Assembly (NCBI RefSeq): GCF_000382205.1
Contig: NZ_KB907786.1
Coordinates: 1,240,001 to 1,304,000, forward strand
Source: Dyadobacter beijingensis DSM 21582
GTDB lineage: Bacteria > Bacteroidota > Bacteroidia > Cytophagales > Spirosomataceae
Reading direction: 5' to 3'
DNA: 64,000 bases
Position numbers and translations under genes: made by a program. Each line of letters opens with the position of its first letter. The stretch's first letter is position 1. The notes beneath the pieces are model-generated. The model was given only the letters and a program-made list of their open reading frames with translations. It was not told the origin of the DNA and searched no databases. This document shows, piece by piece, positions 8,966 to 17,139 of the stretch.

Positions 8966-8973
8966 CAAAGGTA
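8966..8973 (-). promoter_or_regulatory. Promoter -7 element for the Rrf2 gene
   Basis: Read on the minus strand the site is TACCTTTG, an exact TAnnTTTG match, 37 bases before the ATG at 8928. The operator candidate at 8989-9012 occupies the -33 region. Confidence 0.6.
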
Positions 8974-8988
8974 ATGCAGGATTTTATA

Positions 8989-9012
8989 ATAGAGGAGTTT
9001 TTTATCTTTTAT
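8989..9012. promoter_or_regulatory. Candidate Rrf2/NsrR operator upstream of the regulator gene
   Basis: ATAGAGGA, 8 bases, TCTTTTAT: the same length, spacing and consensus (ATARARGA-N8-TCYTTTAT) as the site before hmp. It lies where RNA polymerase would contact the -33 region of the regulator's promoter, which fits autorepression. Confidence 0.6.
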
Positions 9013-9099
9013 TATGTAAAATTAATTTTTCTCCGAATAACTATCACTTTGTAAATCAGTTATCTTCGACCCAATACTCAACGTTAATCTTTACTACTC

Positions 9100-10782
9100 A
9101 TGAAAACATCTCTATCCCGGCTGGCGCTGGTATGTTTGCTCAACGCTTTCGTTTTCTCCGTCCTGCACGCACAAACCTGCACATTCGTCAATTTACGCCT
9201 CACATCCCAGGCTTCCGTTAATGCATTCAGTTCGGCTTGTACGACTATCAATGGCGACATTACCGTTTCCGGTGCCGATATCACCGACCTCAGCCCGTTG
9301 CAGCATATCCAGACGATCAACGGTAAGCTGACGATCCAGAACAACCCGGCCCTGACAAGCCTGAACGGGCTGAAAAACCTGACCGGCACCCAGCATTTGC
9401 TTATTTATACCAACGACTTGCTGACAAGCCTCGCCGGATTGGAAAAGCTGAATACGGTTTCCGGATCCCTGCATATCCGTTATAATAAGAACCTGGTGAA
9501 TCTGAAAGGATTGGACGGTCTTACGGGCGCGAATCAATTTTACATCACTAATAATGATCTGCTGGCAAACCTGTCGGGCCTGGGCAGTTTGGCAACGGTC
9601 AGCGACCTGCTGTCGATCAGCTCGAACAAAAGCCTCGTGAATTTCAGCGGGCTCAGCAGTTTAACGAGTGTGAGCCGGATCAATATAGGCGAAAATGATG
9701 CGTTAACCGACTTTTCCGGGTTGGAGAGCCTGACGTCCGTTACGTGGCAGATGAATGTCAGTTCCAATAAAAGTCTGACCAGTTTTAATGGTCTGACGAA
9801 CCTCAACTACCTCAGCGAGGCTTATCTAAGCGCTAATAATGCGATGACGGACTTGTCGGGGCTGGAAAATGTGCGGTCGGTGTATTGGCTGGTGGTCGGC
9901 GAGAGCAGCGGCCTCACCAGCCTGAACGGGCTGCATAACCTGGTATCGGCCACGAACTTCATTATCCGCGGCAATGCATTGCTGACCGACCTGGCGGGGC
10001 TGGATAACCTGGCGACAGCAGGGTGGCTGCAAATCAGCGACAATCCCGAGTTGCAGAGCCTTTCGCATCTGGGCACCGCGTCCAGCACCGGCAGGGTAGC
10101 CGCGCTCACTATCGGCGGCCTGGTGATCCGCGACAATGCCAGGCTAACTTCCTGCGCAGTGGCCGCGGTATGCGACTTCACGAGCGCCAACGAGGCGACG
10201 ATCAGCGGCAATGGGCCGGGCTGCCAGAGCCAGGCTGCGGTAGAGGCCTCATGCGCGGCGCTTCCGGTGACGCTGGCGCATTTCAAGGCCAAGGCAGAGC
10301 GGGGAACGGCCGTGCTGCAATGGGCCACGGCGGAAGAAAAGAACAGCGACTTTTTTGAAATAGAACACAGCTTCGACGCCAAAGTCTGGCACCGCGTCGG
10401 CGGGCAGCAGGCGAAAGGGGAGAGCCATGCGGTGGTGAACTACGAATGGACGCATACGGCGCCCGTGAACGGGATCAATTATTACCGGCTCAAAATGGCG
10501 GATCTGGACGGAACCTTCACGTACAGCCATATCGAGCCATTGAAATTTGAAAACCTTGTGCGAGCCGTCGTTTACCCGAATCCCGTTGCGGATATCCTTT
10601 TTGTCCAGAACAGCAAAGACGCGATGCTGCTCCGGATCATCGATGCAACCGGCAAAAAGGTGTATGAAACGAGCCGCGTACCGCAAATGCTCCCGGTCAG
10701 GGACCTGGGTTCCGGTACTTACCAGGTGCAGGTTACACGGCACGGCGGAGTGGTAGAACAGCAGCGCATTGTAGTGTTTTGA
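9100..10782 (+). CDS. Secreted receptor-L-domain/leucine-rich-like repeat protein with T9SS sorting domain
   Basis: A 560-residue secreted protein. The signal peptide (residues 1-24) ends at VLHAQ. Residues 40-370 hold about 13 repeats of roughly 23 residues in the style LTSLNGLKNLTG, resembling the beta-solenoid of receptor L-domains and bacterial leucine-rich proteins. A beta-sandwich spacer follows, then YPNPVADILFV, the start of a T9SS type A C-terminal domain of about 75 residues. It is therefore probably attached to or released from the cell surface. A weak promoter-like TATCTTCG (9061-9068, 7 of 8 to TAnnTTTG) lies 31 bases before the ATG. Function beyond likely binding or adhesion is unknown. 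Confidence 0.82.
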   Translation: MKTSLSRLALVCLLNAFVFSVLHAQTCTFVNLRLTSQASVNAFSSACTTINGDITVSGADITDLSPLQHIQTINGKLTIQNNPALTSLNGLKNLTGTQHLLIYTNDLLTSLAGLEKLNTVSGSLHIRYNKNLVNLKGLDGLTGANQFYITNNDLLANLSGLGSLATVSDLLSISSNKSLVNFSGLSSLTSVSRINIGENDALTDFSGLESLTSVTWQMNVSSNKSLTSFNGLTNLNYLSEAYLSANNAMTDLSGLENVRSVYWLVVGESSGLTSLNGLHNLVSATNFIIRGNALLTDLAGLDNLATAGWLQISDNPELQSLSHLGTASSTGRVAALTIGGLVIRDNARLTSCAVAAVCDFTSANEATISGNGPGCQSQAAVEASCAALPVTLAHFKAKAERGTAVLQWATAEEKNSDFFEIEHSFDAKVWHRVGGQQAKGESHAVVNYEWTHTAPVNGINYYRLKMADLDGTFTYSHIEPLKFENLVRAVVYPNPVADILFVQNSKDAMLLRIIDATGKKVYETSRVPQMLPVRDLGSGTYQVQVTRHGGVVEQQRIVVF

Positions 10783-10866
10783 AAAAAACTAAAAATTTTT
10801 TCCCGATCCTGTCCAGATCCTGAAATCAGGTTGTCATTAGGTTTTTTAACTTAAAAATAGACCAAG

Positions 10867-11319
10867 ATGAAAACCAGACTTAATTTCTTCGAAAAAGGAC
10901 AGAATGCCATGAAACCGCTTTTTAGCATGAACGGATACCTCAAAAAATCACCAATCGATCGCCATTTGATGGAGCTGGTGGATTTCCGGGTGTCGCAGAT
11001 CAATCAATGCGCATACTGCCTCGATATGCATTCCAAAGAGCTCCGCGCAATGGGTGAAACCGAGCAGCGCCTGTACGGACTAAGCGCATGGCGCGAAACG
11101 CCTTATTACACCGATCGCGAGCGTGCCGCATTCGCCTGGGCAGAGGCGGTGACGGCCGCGCACGTGACGGACGACGTGTATCGGGAAGCGGCAGCGCAGT
11201 TTACGGAAGAAGAACTCGTGGACCTGACGATGGTGGTCACGACAATCAACACCTGGAACCGCCTCAACATCGCGTTCCCCGGCGAAGTGGGCACTTACCG
11301 TGTGGGTATGTTCGGCTGA
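10867..11319 (+). CDS. AhpD-like carboxymuconolactone decarboxylase-family protein
   Basis: A 150-residue all-helical protein with the AhpD active-site signature QCAYCLDMHSKEL: C48, C51 and H55. This is the redox-active CxxC plus His that passes electrons or protons in alkylhydroperoxidase D. The true activity of this subgroup (peroxidase-linked or another reaction) is not established. It lies 81 bases before a YCII/DGPF gene and an ECF sigma factor gene on the same strand. Genes of this family are frequent partners of such sigma factors, so co-regulation is likely. Confidence 0.88.
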   Translation: MKTRLNFFEKGQNAMKPLFSMNGYLKKSPIDRHLMELVDFRVSQINQCAYCLDMHSKELRAMGETEQRLYGLSAWRETPYYTDRERAAFAWAEAVTAAHVTDDVYREAAAQFTEEELVDLTMVVTTINTWNRLNIAFPGEVGTYRVGMFG

Positions 11320-11400
11320 CACCGCCCGGATGAACCGCAAATTTCTTATTAGCTTACGCGTTGAAAAGATCATTGGACTATATTAAACCGATATCCTGTT

Positions 11401-11736
11401 ATGGACGAGTTCTTATTAGTATTCCGACGCGATTTCACGGATAGGGAAAACCAGCCTTCGCCCGATGAGTTGCAGGAGCACTTTAAAAAATGGCATACCT
11501 GGTACGAAAAGATGGCCGCCGAAGACCGGATCGTGCTCAGGCGGAAATGGGATTGGGAAGGCCTGGTGGTAGACAGCCGGAAAACGGTGCTGAATGGGCC
11601 CTATGCCGAAATCAAGGAGTCGATCGGCGGAATGGTGATTATCCGTGCGGCCAGTTACGAAGAGGCTGCCGAGATAGCCCTGGGAGTGCCCGTATTGGAA
11701 GTCGGGGGGAATGTGGAGATCCGTAAGGCATTATAA
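11401..11736 (+). CDS. YCII-related (DGPF) domain protein
   Basis: A 111-residue ferredoxin-like alpha/beta protein of the YCII/DGPF family. It has the N-terminal FLLVFRRDF strand, the central WEGLV strand, the LNGPYAEIKE segment (the family's DGPF-like region) and the GGMVIIRAASYEEA helix. Its function is unknown in the literature. It lies one base upstream of the sigma factor ATG (stop at 11736, start at 11738), so the two are translationally coupled. DGPF proteins paired with ECF42-type sigma factors are a recognised genomic association. Confidence 0.88.
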   Translation: MDEFLLVFRRDFTDRENQPSPDELQEHFKKWHTWYEKMAAEDRIVLRRKWDWEGLVVDSRKTVLNGPYAEIKESIGGMVIIRAASYEEAAEIALGVPVLEVGGNVEIRKAL

Positions 11737-11737
11737 A

Positions 11738-12976
11738 ATGGAGGAAAAAGAGCTGCTGCCGCACCTTTTCAGGACCGAATACCGGAAGCTGGTGGCCGTA
11801 CTTTGTTACCTTTTCGGGATCGAGCACGTCGAAATTGCCGAGGATATTGCGAGCGACACGTTTCTGGCTGCCGCGGAAACCTGGGCAATCAAAGGCGTGC
11901 CCGAGAACCCCGTGGCCTGGCTCTACACCGTAGCCAAAAACCGCACTAAAAATCACCTGAAACGAAATGCGATCTTCGAGCAGAAAGTAGCGTCGGAGGT
12001 GCGGTATTCGATGGAAAAGAACGAGGAAATAGATATAGACATGTCGCCGCAAAACATTACCGACAGCCAGCTTGCGATGATTTTCGCCGTGTGCGACCCG
12101 CTGATCCCCAGCGATTCGCAGGTGGCCCTGGCGCTGAATCTGCTTTGCGGTTTCGGCGTGCAGGAGATCGCCGATGCGTTTTTGCTCAATAAGGAAGTAG
12201 TGTACAAACGTATCCAGCGCGCGAAGGAAAAGCTTAAAGAAGGCCGGATCCGGATTGCGCAACCAGGGGTGAGCGAGATCGGCGAGCGGCTGGAAACCGT
12301 GCTAACGACCTTATATCTGCTGTATTCGGAGGGGTATTACTCCATTTCACAAAATACCACATTGCGGAAAGAGCTCTGCGCCGAAGCCATGCGCCTCACT
12401 TTCCTGCTGGCCGAAAACAACCATACCGACCGGCCGGAAGTGAGCGCATTGCTTTCGCTGATGTGCTTCCATTCGTCGCGTTTCGAGGCGCGCACCAATG
12501 CGAACGGCGAGATGGTGCTTTACGAAGACCAGGACGAATCGCTATGGAACCGCGACCTTATCGATCGCGGCGCTTACTACCTGGCCCGTGCATCCGCCGG
12601 CGAAAAGCTGACCCGCTACCACCTCGAAGCCGCCATCGCGTACTGGCATACCCACAAGGAAGATTCGCCCGAAAAGTGGGCGCACATTCTCGACCTGTAC
12701 GATCACCTGCTGGCGATTGAATACTCGCCCATAGCGGCATTGAACCGCATTTACGCCCTCGCGAAAGTGCAGGGGAAGGATTCCGCTATCCGGGATGCGT
12801 TGCAGCTGAACCTGACAGGCAATCACTTCTACTACTCGCTGCTGGGCAACCTCTACACCGGCATCGACCACGCCCAGGCCGTCGCGCATTACGAAACGGC
12901 CGTCAAACTGGCACATTCAGAAGCGGATAAAGCGATACTATTCCGCAATATCCGGCGCCTGGAAAGCAAGTCCTGA
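11738..12976 (+). CDS. ECF sigma factor with long C-terminal extension (ECF42-like)
   Basis: A 412-residue sigma factor, about twice the usual ECF length. Region 2 is near residues 12-75 (YLFGIEHVEIAEDIASDTF and the PVAWLYTVAKNRTKNHLKR segment). Region 4 is near residues 115-170 (LLCGFGVQEIADAF, then VYKRIQRAKEKLK). The remaining 240 residues form a helical, TPR-like extension matching the DUF6596 type seen in ECF42 factors. Those are thought to be regulated by this extension rather than by an anti-sigma factor, and none is encoded here. The ATG at 11738 follows the DGPF stop directly; the frame back to 11711 overlaps that gene. Confidence 0.88.
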   Translation: MEEKELLPHLFRTEYRKLVAVLCYLFGIEHVEIAEDIASDTFLAAAETWAIKGVPENPVAWLYTVAKNRTKNHLKRNAIFEQKVASEVRYSMEKNEEIDIDMSPQNITDSQLAMIFAVCDPLIPSDSQVALALNLLCGFGVQEIADAFLLNKEVVYKRIQRAKEKLKEGRIRIAQPGVSEIGERLETVLTTLYLLYSEGYYSISQNTTLRKELCAEAMRLTFLLAENNHTDRPEVSALLSLMCFHSSRFEARTNANGEMVLYEDQDESLWNRDLIDRGAYYLARASAGEKLTRYHLEAAIAYWHTHKEDSPEKWAHILDLYDHLLAIEYSPIAALNRIYALAKVQGKDSAIRDALQLNLTGNHFYYSLLGNLYTGIDHAQAVAHYETAVKLAHSEADKAILFRNIRRLESKS

Positions 12977-13645
12977 TTCAAGTTCCATTCACCTGATTAT
13001 TTATCTCTGCCGGTTGATCATTTCTTTCGGTTTGGGATTGTTTTGGGTTTATTTTTTTAGAAACATAAAGCAAATCCCAGATTGATATTCCGGTGCCATT
13101 TTATTTGATGATCATTTAAAATGTGTCGGTATAATGGGCGAAAAACTATGGATTTATAAGTTTTGGTTTGCATTCGCATTCTAGGTAATTGTGCAGATCA
13201 ATCAATTCGTTTACGGTCAGGTAAAATCAAATGCTGGCGATATTCTGCTTCATCAAACCGATTTTGCGCCCGGTGAGCTGGATTATCATCGGAAATTGTC
13301 GCCCGGTCCGGAGCCTTCACTGTCCAATCCCTGCTGAGTTTATATGACCGGCTGCGCAGGGCGCAGGAGCCAGGCGCAGCCCTGACGCCTGATTAGCGGG
13401 AATTAATCCGTTCGGAAGAAAAAGAGAATAGTGAAAGCAATGTAATTCCCGTTTACCACCACGCGGGAGGACAAGGCGTTTCCGGTGACGGTGAAAGTTG
13501 CGGCCACCGGCCATCAGTACCGGCATACACTGCTGATCGTGAAAAGATGATCCGTACAACACTCGCACGGGAAAAGACAAAATCAGCGGGAACGGGCAGG
13601 TAGGGTGAATTAGTTTCTATATTAGCCAGATCTAACCTCACCAAC
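12977..13645. other. 669-base gap: AT-rich spacer followed by a decayed gene
   Basis: The first 210 bases are AT-rich, with no intact gene, hairpin terminator or exact promoter match. From about 13191 the composition rises to that of coding DNA and protein-like fragments appear in alternating frames (see the pseudogene). The last 95 bases lead to the oxidoreductase gene; TATATTAG at 13618-13625 is a weak promoter candidate. Confidence 0.6.
13191..13550 (+). pseudogene. Remnant of an unidentified gene, broken by frameshifts and a stop
   Basis: Three fragments read like protein but in different frames. 13191-13337 gives VQINQFVYGQVKSNAGD and onward. From about 13316 a second frame gives FTVQSLLSLYDRLRRAQEPG, is interrupted by a TAG, and continues to SESNVIP near 13450. 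A one-base shift then leads into FTTTREDKAFPVTVKVAA, ending at a TGA (13548-13550) after LLIVKR. Joined, they would form a polypeptide of about 120 residues with a helical middle and a beta-rich end. I do not recognise the family. The alternative, chance coding-like sequence, cannot be excluded. Confidence 0.4.
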
Positions 13646-14710
13646 ATGTCAAAGCTATTTTCACCTGTTACTATCAAAAGCATCCAGTTCAAAAACCGGA
13701 TCGTTGTTTCTCCCATGTGCCAGTACTCGGCCGTCGACGGCTTCGCCACCGACTGGCACCTCGTGCATTTGGGCAGCCGGGCCGTCGGGGGTGCCGGATT
13801 GATCATTACCGAAGCCACAGCGGTTTCGCCCGAAGGACGCATTTCGCCGGAAGACCTGGGTATATGGAAAGACGAGCACCTCGAAAAGCTCTCGCAGATT
13901 ACCGCGTTCATCAGCGCGCAGGGCTGCGTGCCAGGCGTACAGCTCGCCCATGCGGGCAGGAAGGCCAGTACGGCCGTGCCCTGGAAAGGCCGCGCGGAAG
14001 TGCCTGCGAGCGAGGGCGGCTGGCAGACATTCGCGCCGTCGGCGATACCGTTCTCCGATACTTACCCCAAACCGGCCGCATTGGACGAAGCAGGAATCGA
14101 TAAAATCGTTGCGGATTTCACAGCGGCCGCAAAAAGATCTTTGCAGGCCGGTTTCAAAGTAATCGAAATCCATGCCGCGCACGGCTACCTTGTGCACCAG
14201 TTCCTTTCGCCGCTCAGCAACCAGCGCACCGACGATTACGGCGGCAGCTTCGAAAACCGCATCCGTTTGCTCCTCCGCATTGTCGACGGTATCCAGACCG
14301 TCTGGCCGTCCGACCTGCCGCTGTTTACCCGGATTTCGGCCACCGACTGGGTCGAAGGCGGCTGGAATACCGACGAATCCGTACAACTGGCAGGCATTCT
14401 CAAAGAAAAGGGCGTGGACCTGCTCGACGTCTCGACCGGCGGCTTGTCGCTGGCGCAGCACATCACCGTCGGGCCGGCGTACCAGCTGCCATTCGCCTCC
14501 CGCATTAAGCGCGAAACCGGGATATTGACCGGCACCGTCGGAATGATCACGAGCGCCACCCAGGCCGAAACCATCCTCGTGAACGGCGATGCGGACATGA
14601 TCATCATGGCCCGCGAAATCTTGCGGAACCCCTATTTCCCGCTGGAAGCCGCGCGCGATTTAAGAGAAGGAATTGCCTGGCCGGTACAGTATGAGCGGGC
14701 TAAATGGTGA
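13646..14710 (+). CDS. namA: Old-yellow-enzyme family NADPH dehydrogenase (YqjM/NamA-like)
   Basis: A 354-residue FMN-dependent TIM barrel of the thermophilic-like OYE class, which reduces activated C=C bonds of enals, enones and nitro compounds with NADPH. The class-specific SPMCQYS motif places C25 and Y27 where YqjM has its FMN-modulating Cys and Tyr. The substrate-binding pair HAAHGYL and the LSNQRTDDYGGSFENR block are also present. Length matches the family. It is followed after 30 bases by rpiA on the same strand. Likely a stress or detoxification reductase; the physiological substrate is unknown. Confidence 0.92.
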   Translation: MSKLFSPVTIKSIQFKNRIVVSPMCQYSAVDGFATDWHLVHLGSRAVGGAGLIITEATAVSPEGRISPEDLGIWKDEHLEKLSQITAFISAQGCVPGVQLAHAGRKASTAVPWKGRAEVPASEGGWQTFAPSAIPFSDTYPKPAALDEAGIDKIVADFTAAAKRSLQAGFKVIEIHAAHGYLVHQFLSPLSNQRTDDYGGSFENRIRLLLRIVDGIQTVWPSDLPLFTRISATDWVEGGWNTDESVQLAGILKEKGVDLLDVSTGGLSLAQHITVGPAYQLPFASRIKRETGILTGTVGMITSATQAETILVNGDADMIIMAREILRNPYFPLEAARDLREGIAWPVQYERAKW

Positions 14711-14740
14711 TTTTAGGGTATATGCATTTGAAATATTAAA

Positions 14741-15415
14741 ATGAAAGACCTCAAACACGAAAAAACACTAGCCGCCAAAGAAGCGGTCAAATACCTCTCC
14801 GACGGCCAGATCGTCGGCCTCGGCTCAGGCAGTTCCGCATATATTGCCATCGCTGAAATAGGGGAGTTGGTAAAGAATGGATTGAATATCAAAGGCGTCC
14901 CGACTTCCGAAAAGACCCGCGAACTGGCGGAGTCGCTAAATATTCCATTGCTGAAAATCGAGGATGTGGATTCGATCGATATTACCATCGACGGTGCGGA
15001 CGAGTTTACAGAGGATTTGCAGCTGATTAAAGGCGGCGGGAGTTTTTTGCTGAAAGAGAAAGTGGTAGCGTCGCTGTCGAAGGCGGAGATCATCATTACG
15101 GATTCAACGAAGAAAGTCGGGCTGCTGGGCAAATTTACAGTGCCGATCGAAGTGGTCCCGTACGCACAGAACTATGTTTTGGCACAAATACAAAAACTTA
15201 ATGGTATCGGCCGGATACGCCTCGTGGAAGGCAAGCCGCTCGTTACAGAGCAGGGTAATATGCTTATTGACGGCGATTTCGGGTTGATTGAAGACCCGCG
15301 GGAGCTGGCCCGGCAACTTATCCGGATTGTTGGCGTAGTGGAGCACGGGCTGTTTATCGATATCGCCACGACGGTGATCATGGGTGTGGACGACGGCTTC
15401 GAGATATATAATTAA
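14741..15415 (+). CDS. rpiA: Ribose-5-phosphate isomerase A
   Basis: A 224-residue enzyme interconverting ribose 5-phosphate and ribulose 5-phosphate in the pentose phosphate pathway. Visible family motifs are GLGSGSSAYIAI (substrate phosphate loop, residues 27-38), DGADEF (catalytic Asp, about 87-92) and KGGGSFLLKEK (catalytic Glu/Lys region). Length is normal. It lies 30 bases behind the NamA-like gene, so co-transcription is plausible although the two are not functionally linked. Confidence 0.95.
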   Translation: MKDLKHEKTLAAKEAVKYLSDGQIVGLGSGSSAYIAIAEIGELVKNGLNIKGVPTSEKTRELAESLNIPLLKIEDVDSIDITIDGADEFTEDLQLIKGGGSFLLKEKVVASLSKAEIIITDSTKKVGLLGKFTVPIEVVPYAQNYVLAQIQKLNGIGRIRLVEGKPLVTEQGNMLIDGDFGLIEDPRELARQLIRIVGVVEHGLFIDIATTVIMGVDDGFEIYN

Positions 15416-15545
15416 ATTTTATATAATTCTTGTTTAAATAACAAAAACCTTGCTTCTTCGTGATGGCGTTAGGGCAGGACGCGTTTTCGACGGCGCGTCC
15501 CGCTCTTCCCGATGTAATAGTGTTACGCTTAACCATCCAGCCATC

Positions 15546-17012
15546 ATGAAACCACTCTTCGCACTCGCTATCTCGCTGGTCATGCTGACCGGCAATTACC
15601 AAAAGCCCGGAACCGATCGTCCCGCGGACGATATGCTCTACCCGGCTTCGGCCATGAACAAGCTCCGGCATATCGTCGATTCGCTGAACCTGAAATTCAA
15701 GGTTTGCGACCTCAACAAGGTTTATCTTTCCAAACCGCAGGCCCGGGCGCATCACATTTCGCTCGAAGGCTTGCAATCGAAAACCGCATTGGCCGATATG
15801 GAGGCGGGGATTTCCTACGACCGTTTCCTGGCGCGTTACCCGATGGCCACCGTCGATCCCGATCTGCTAACCGTCGCCTACGACGGCAAGGATTACAAAA
15901 CGCACGAGCCGATCGTTGCCTTTTCAAATGTCAATGGAAAGGGCTCTTACAGTCTTGAAGTGCCCAAAGATACTGCCGAGGCTTTGGGCGATCTTCGCGG
16001 CAAATGGGTAACCAGTTTTGACAAATACGGCGAGGGAAGCGTGCAGGCTTTTTATTTTACGGAAAACCCTGCCCAGAGGCCGATTCCTGAAAAATACGGG
16101 CGCTGGATTCAGTACGTCGACTGTCTCGTGGATACGACAAGCCGGATTTTTACAGAAAAGGCGGAGCATGCAGGCAGGACTTACCTGTCCAAACTGCACC
16201 CTGCGGCCGACGCGCTGAATGGATACATCCTGGAAGTTTTCCCGCGACAAAGAGGGAAGCAAAAAATGACCGACAAGGAAATACAGGAATGGGTCGAAGC
16301 GAGCAATGCATGGGAAGCACAGCGCGCGCACCGCGTCGATAGCCTGCAAAAAGCGTCGTCGAAGTTCAGGGAACTGTTTGCCGCCGCGGTGGAGGAAGCG
16401 AAGCAGCTCGGCAGCGACAACGACTATATCGACGAGTACATCGAACGTTACCATTCGCCTGAACTCGCATTGCAGCTCAAACGCAACCGCATTGTCGTAG
16501 GCGGGTGCAGTATGGACGACAGCCCGCGCATACATGCCATGAACATTGCCCGCCTTTCGGCCGAAACGATCCAATGGGACATTTTCCTCCGTGCGCACCT
16601 CGATATCATGAACGACTATTTCGAACGTGTTTCCGACGGAAGCTGGGCGCAGGAGGGCCGGAAAACGTACATCCGCGAGCTGGAAGTACTGGATATTAAC
16701 GTGCCCGACCTCATGATGGGCATCGTGCTCCGGGCCGGTAATGTGAACGGCAACCATTATTTCGGGTCGGTAGGCAGGATCGGGCGGTCGATTACGGAGA
16801 GCGTGAATGCGAAGGAAATGGAGGCGAGGATCATGGACATGATCACCGATCCCGGCCTGGACGACTACAACCGCGCCATTGCCTATTATCTTTTTAAAAA
16901 CTACAACTATTACCTGCCCGACAAGGCAACGCAGCGGCGAAATACTGTGTCGTTAGAGGTGGCGATGAAAACGTTGCCGCATTACCTCACGGTGAACATC
17001 GAACGAGAATAG
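15546..17012 (+). CDS. Unrecognised exported protein, 488 residues
   Basis: I do not recognise the family. The first 20 residues (MKPLFALAISLVMLTGNYQK) form a short hydrophobic segment compatible with a signal peptide or anchor. The rest is soluble, with a charged helical middle (about residues 225-300) and a helical C-terminal third containing HYFGSVGRIG and YYLFKNYNYYLPDK. The ATG at 15546 is chosen because it opens the hydrophobic segment; the frame runs back to 15450 without signal-like sequence. It stands alone between rpiA and a strong bidirectional terminator. Codon use matches its neighbours, so it is probably a real gene. Confidence 0.75.
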   Translation: MKPLFALAISLVMLTGNYQKPGTDRPADDMLYPASAMNKLRHIVDSLNLKFKVCDLNKVYLSKPQARAHHISLEGLQSKTALADMEAGISYDRFLARYPMATVDPDLLTVAYDGKDYKTHEPIVAFSNVNGKGSYSLEVPKDTAEALGDLRGKWVTSFDKYGEGSVQAFYFTENPAQRPIPEKYGRWIQYVDCLVDTTSRIFTEKAEHAGRTYLSKLHPAADALNGYILEVFPRQRGKQKMTDKEIQEWVEASNAWEAQRAHRVDSLQKASSKFRELFAAAVEEAKQLGSDNDYIDEYIERYHSPELALQLKRNRIVVGGCSMDDSPRIHAMNIARLSAETIQWDIFLRAHLDIMNDYFERVSDGSWAQEGRKTYIRELEVLDINVPDLMMGIVLRAGNVNGNHYFGSVGRIGRSITESVNAKEMEARIMDMITDPGLDDYNRAIAYYLFKNYNYYLPDKATQRRNTVSLEVAMKTLPHYLTVNIERE

Positions 17013-17046
17013 CCGATAGAGAATATTAATGGGTGCTTATAAATAC

Positions 17047-17078
17047 AAAAGCCGTCGGATCTTGTCTGACGGCTTTTT
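17047..17078. terminator. Strong bidirectional terminator
   Basis: AAAAGCCGTC (17047-17056) pairs perfectly with GACGGCTTTT (17068-17077) around an 11-base loop, with T runs on both strands. It serves the plus-strand gene ending at 17012 and the minus-strand efflux operon ending at 17140. Confidence 0.9.
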
Positions 17079-17139
17079 GCGCTTAACTACACTTAACAAA
17101 GATGCTTATCCATAGTGTGTACCAGTCTGATTTGGAATA

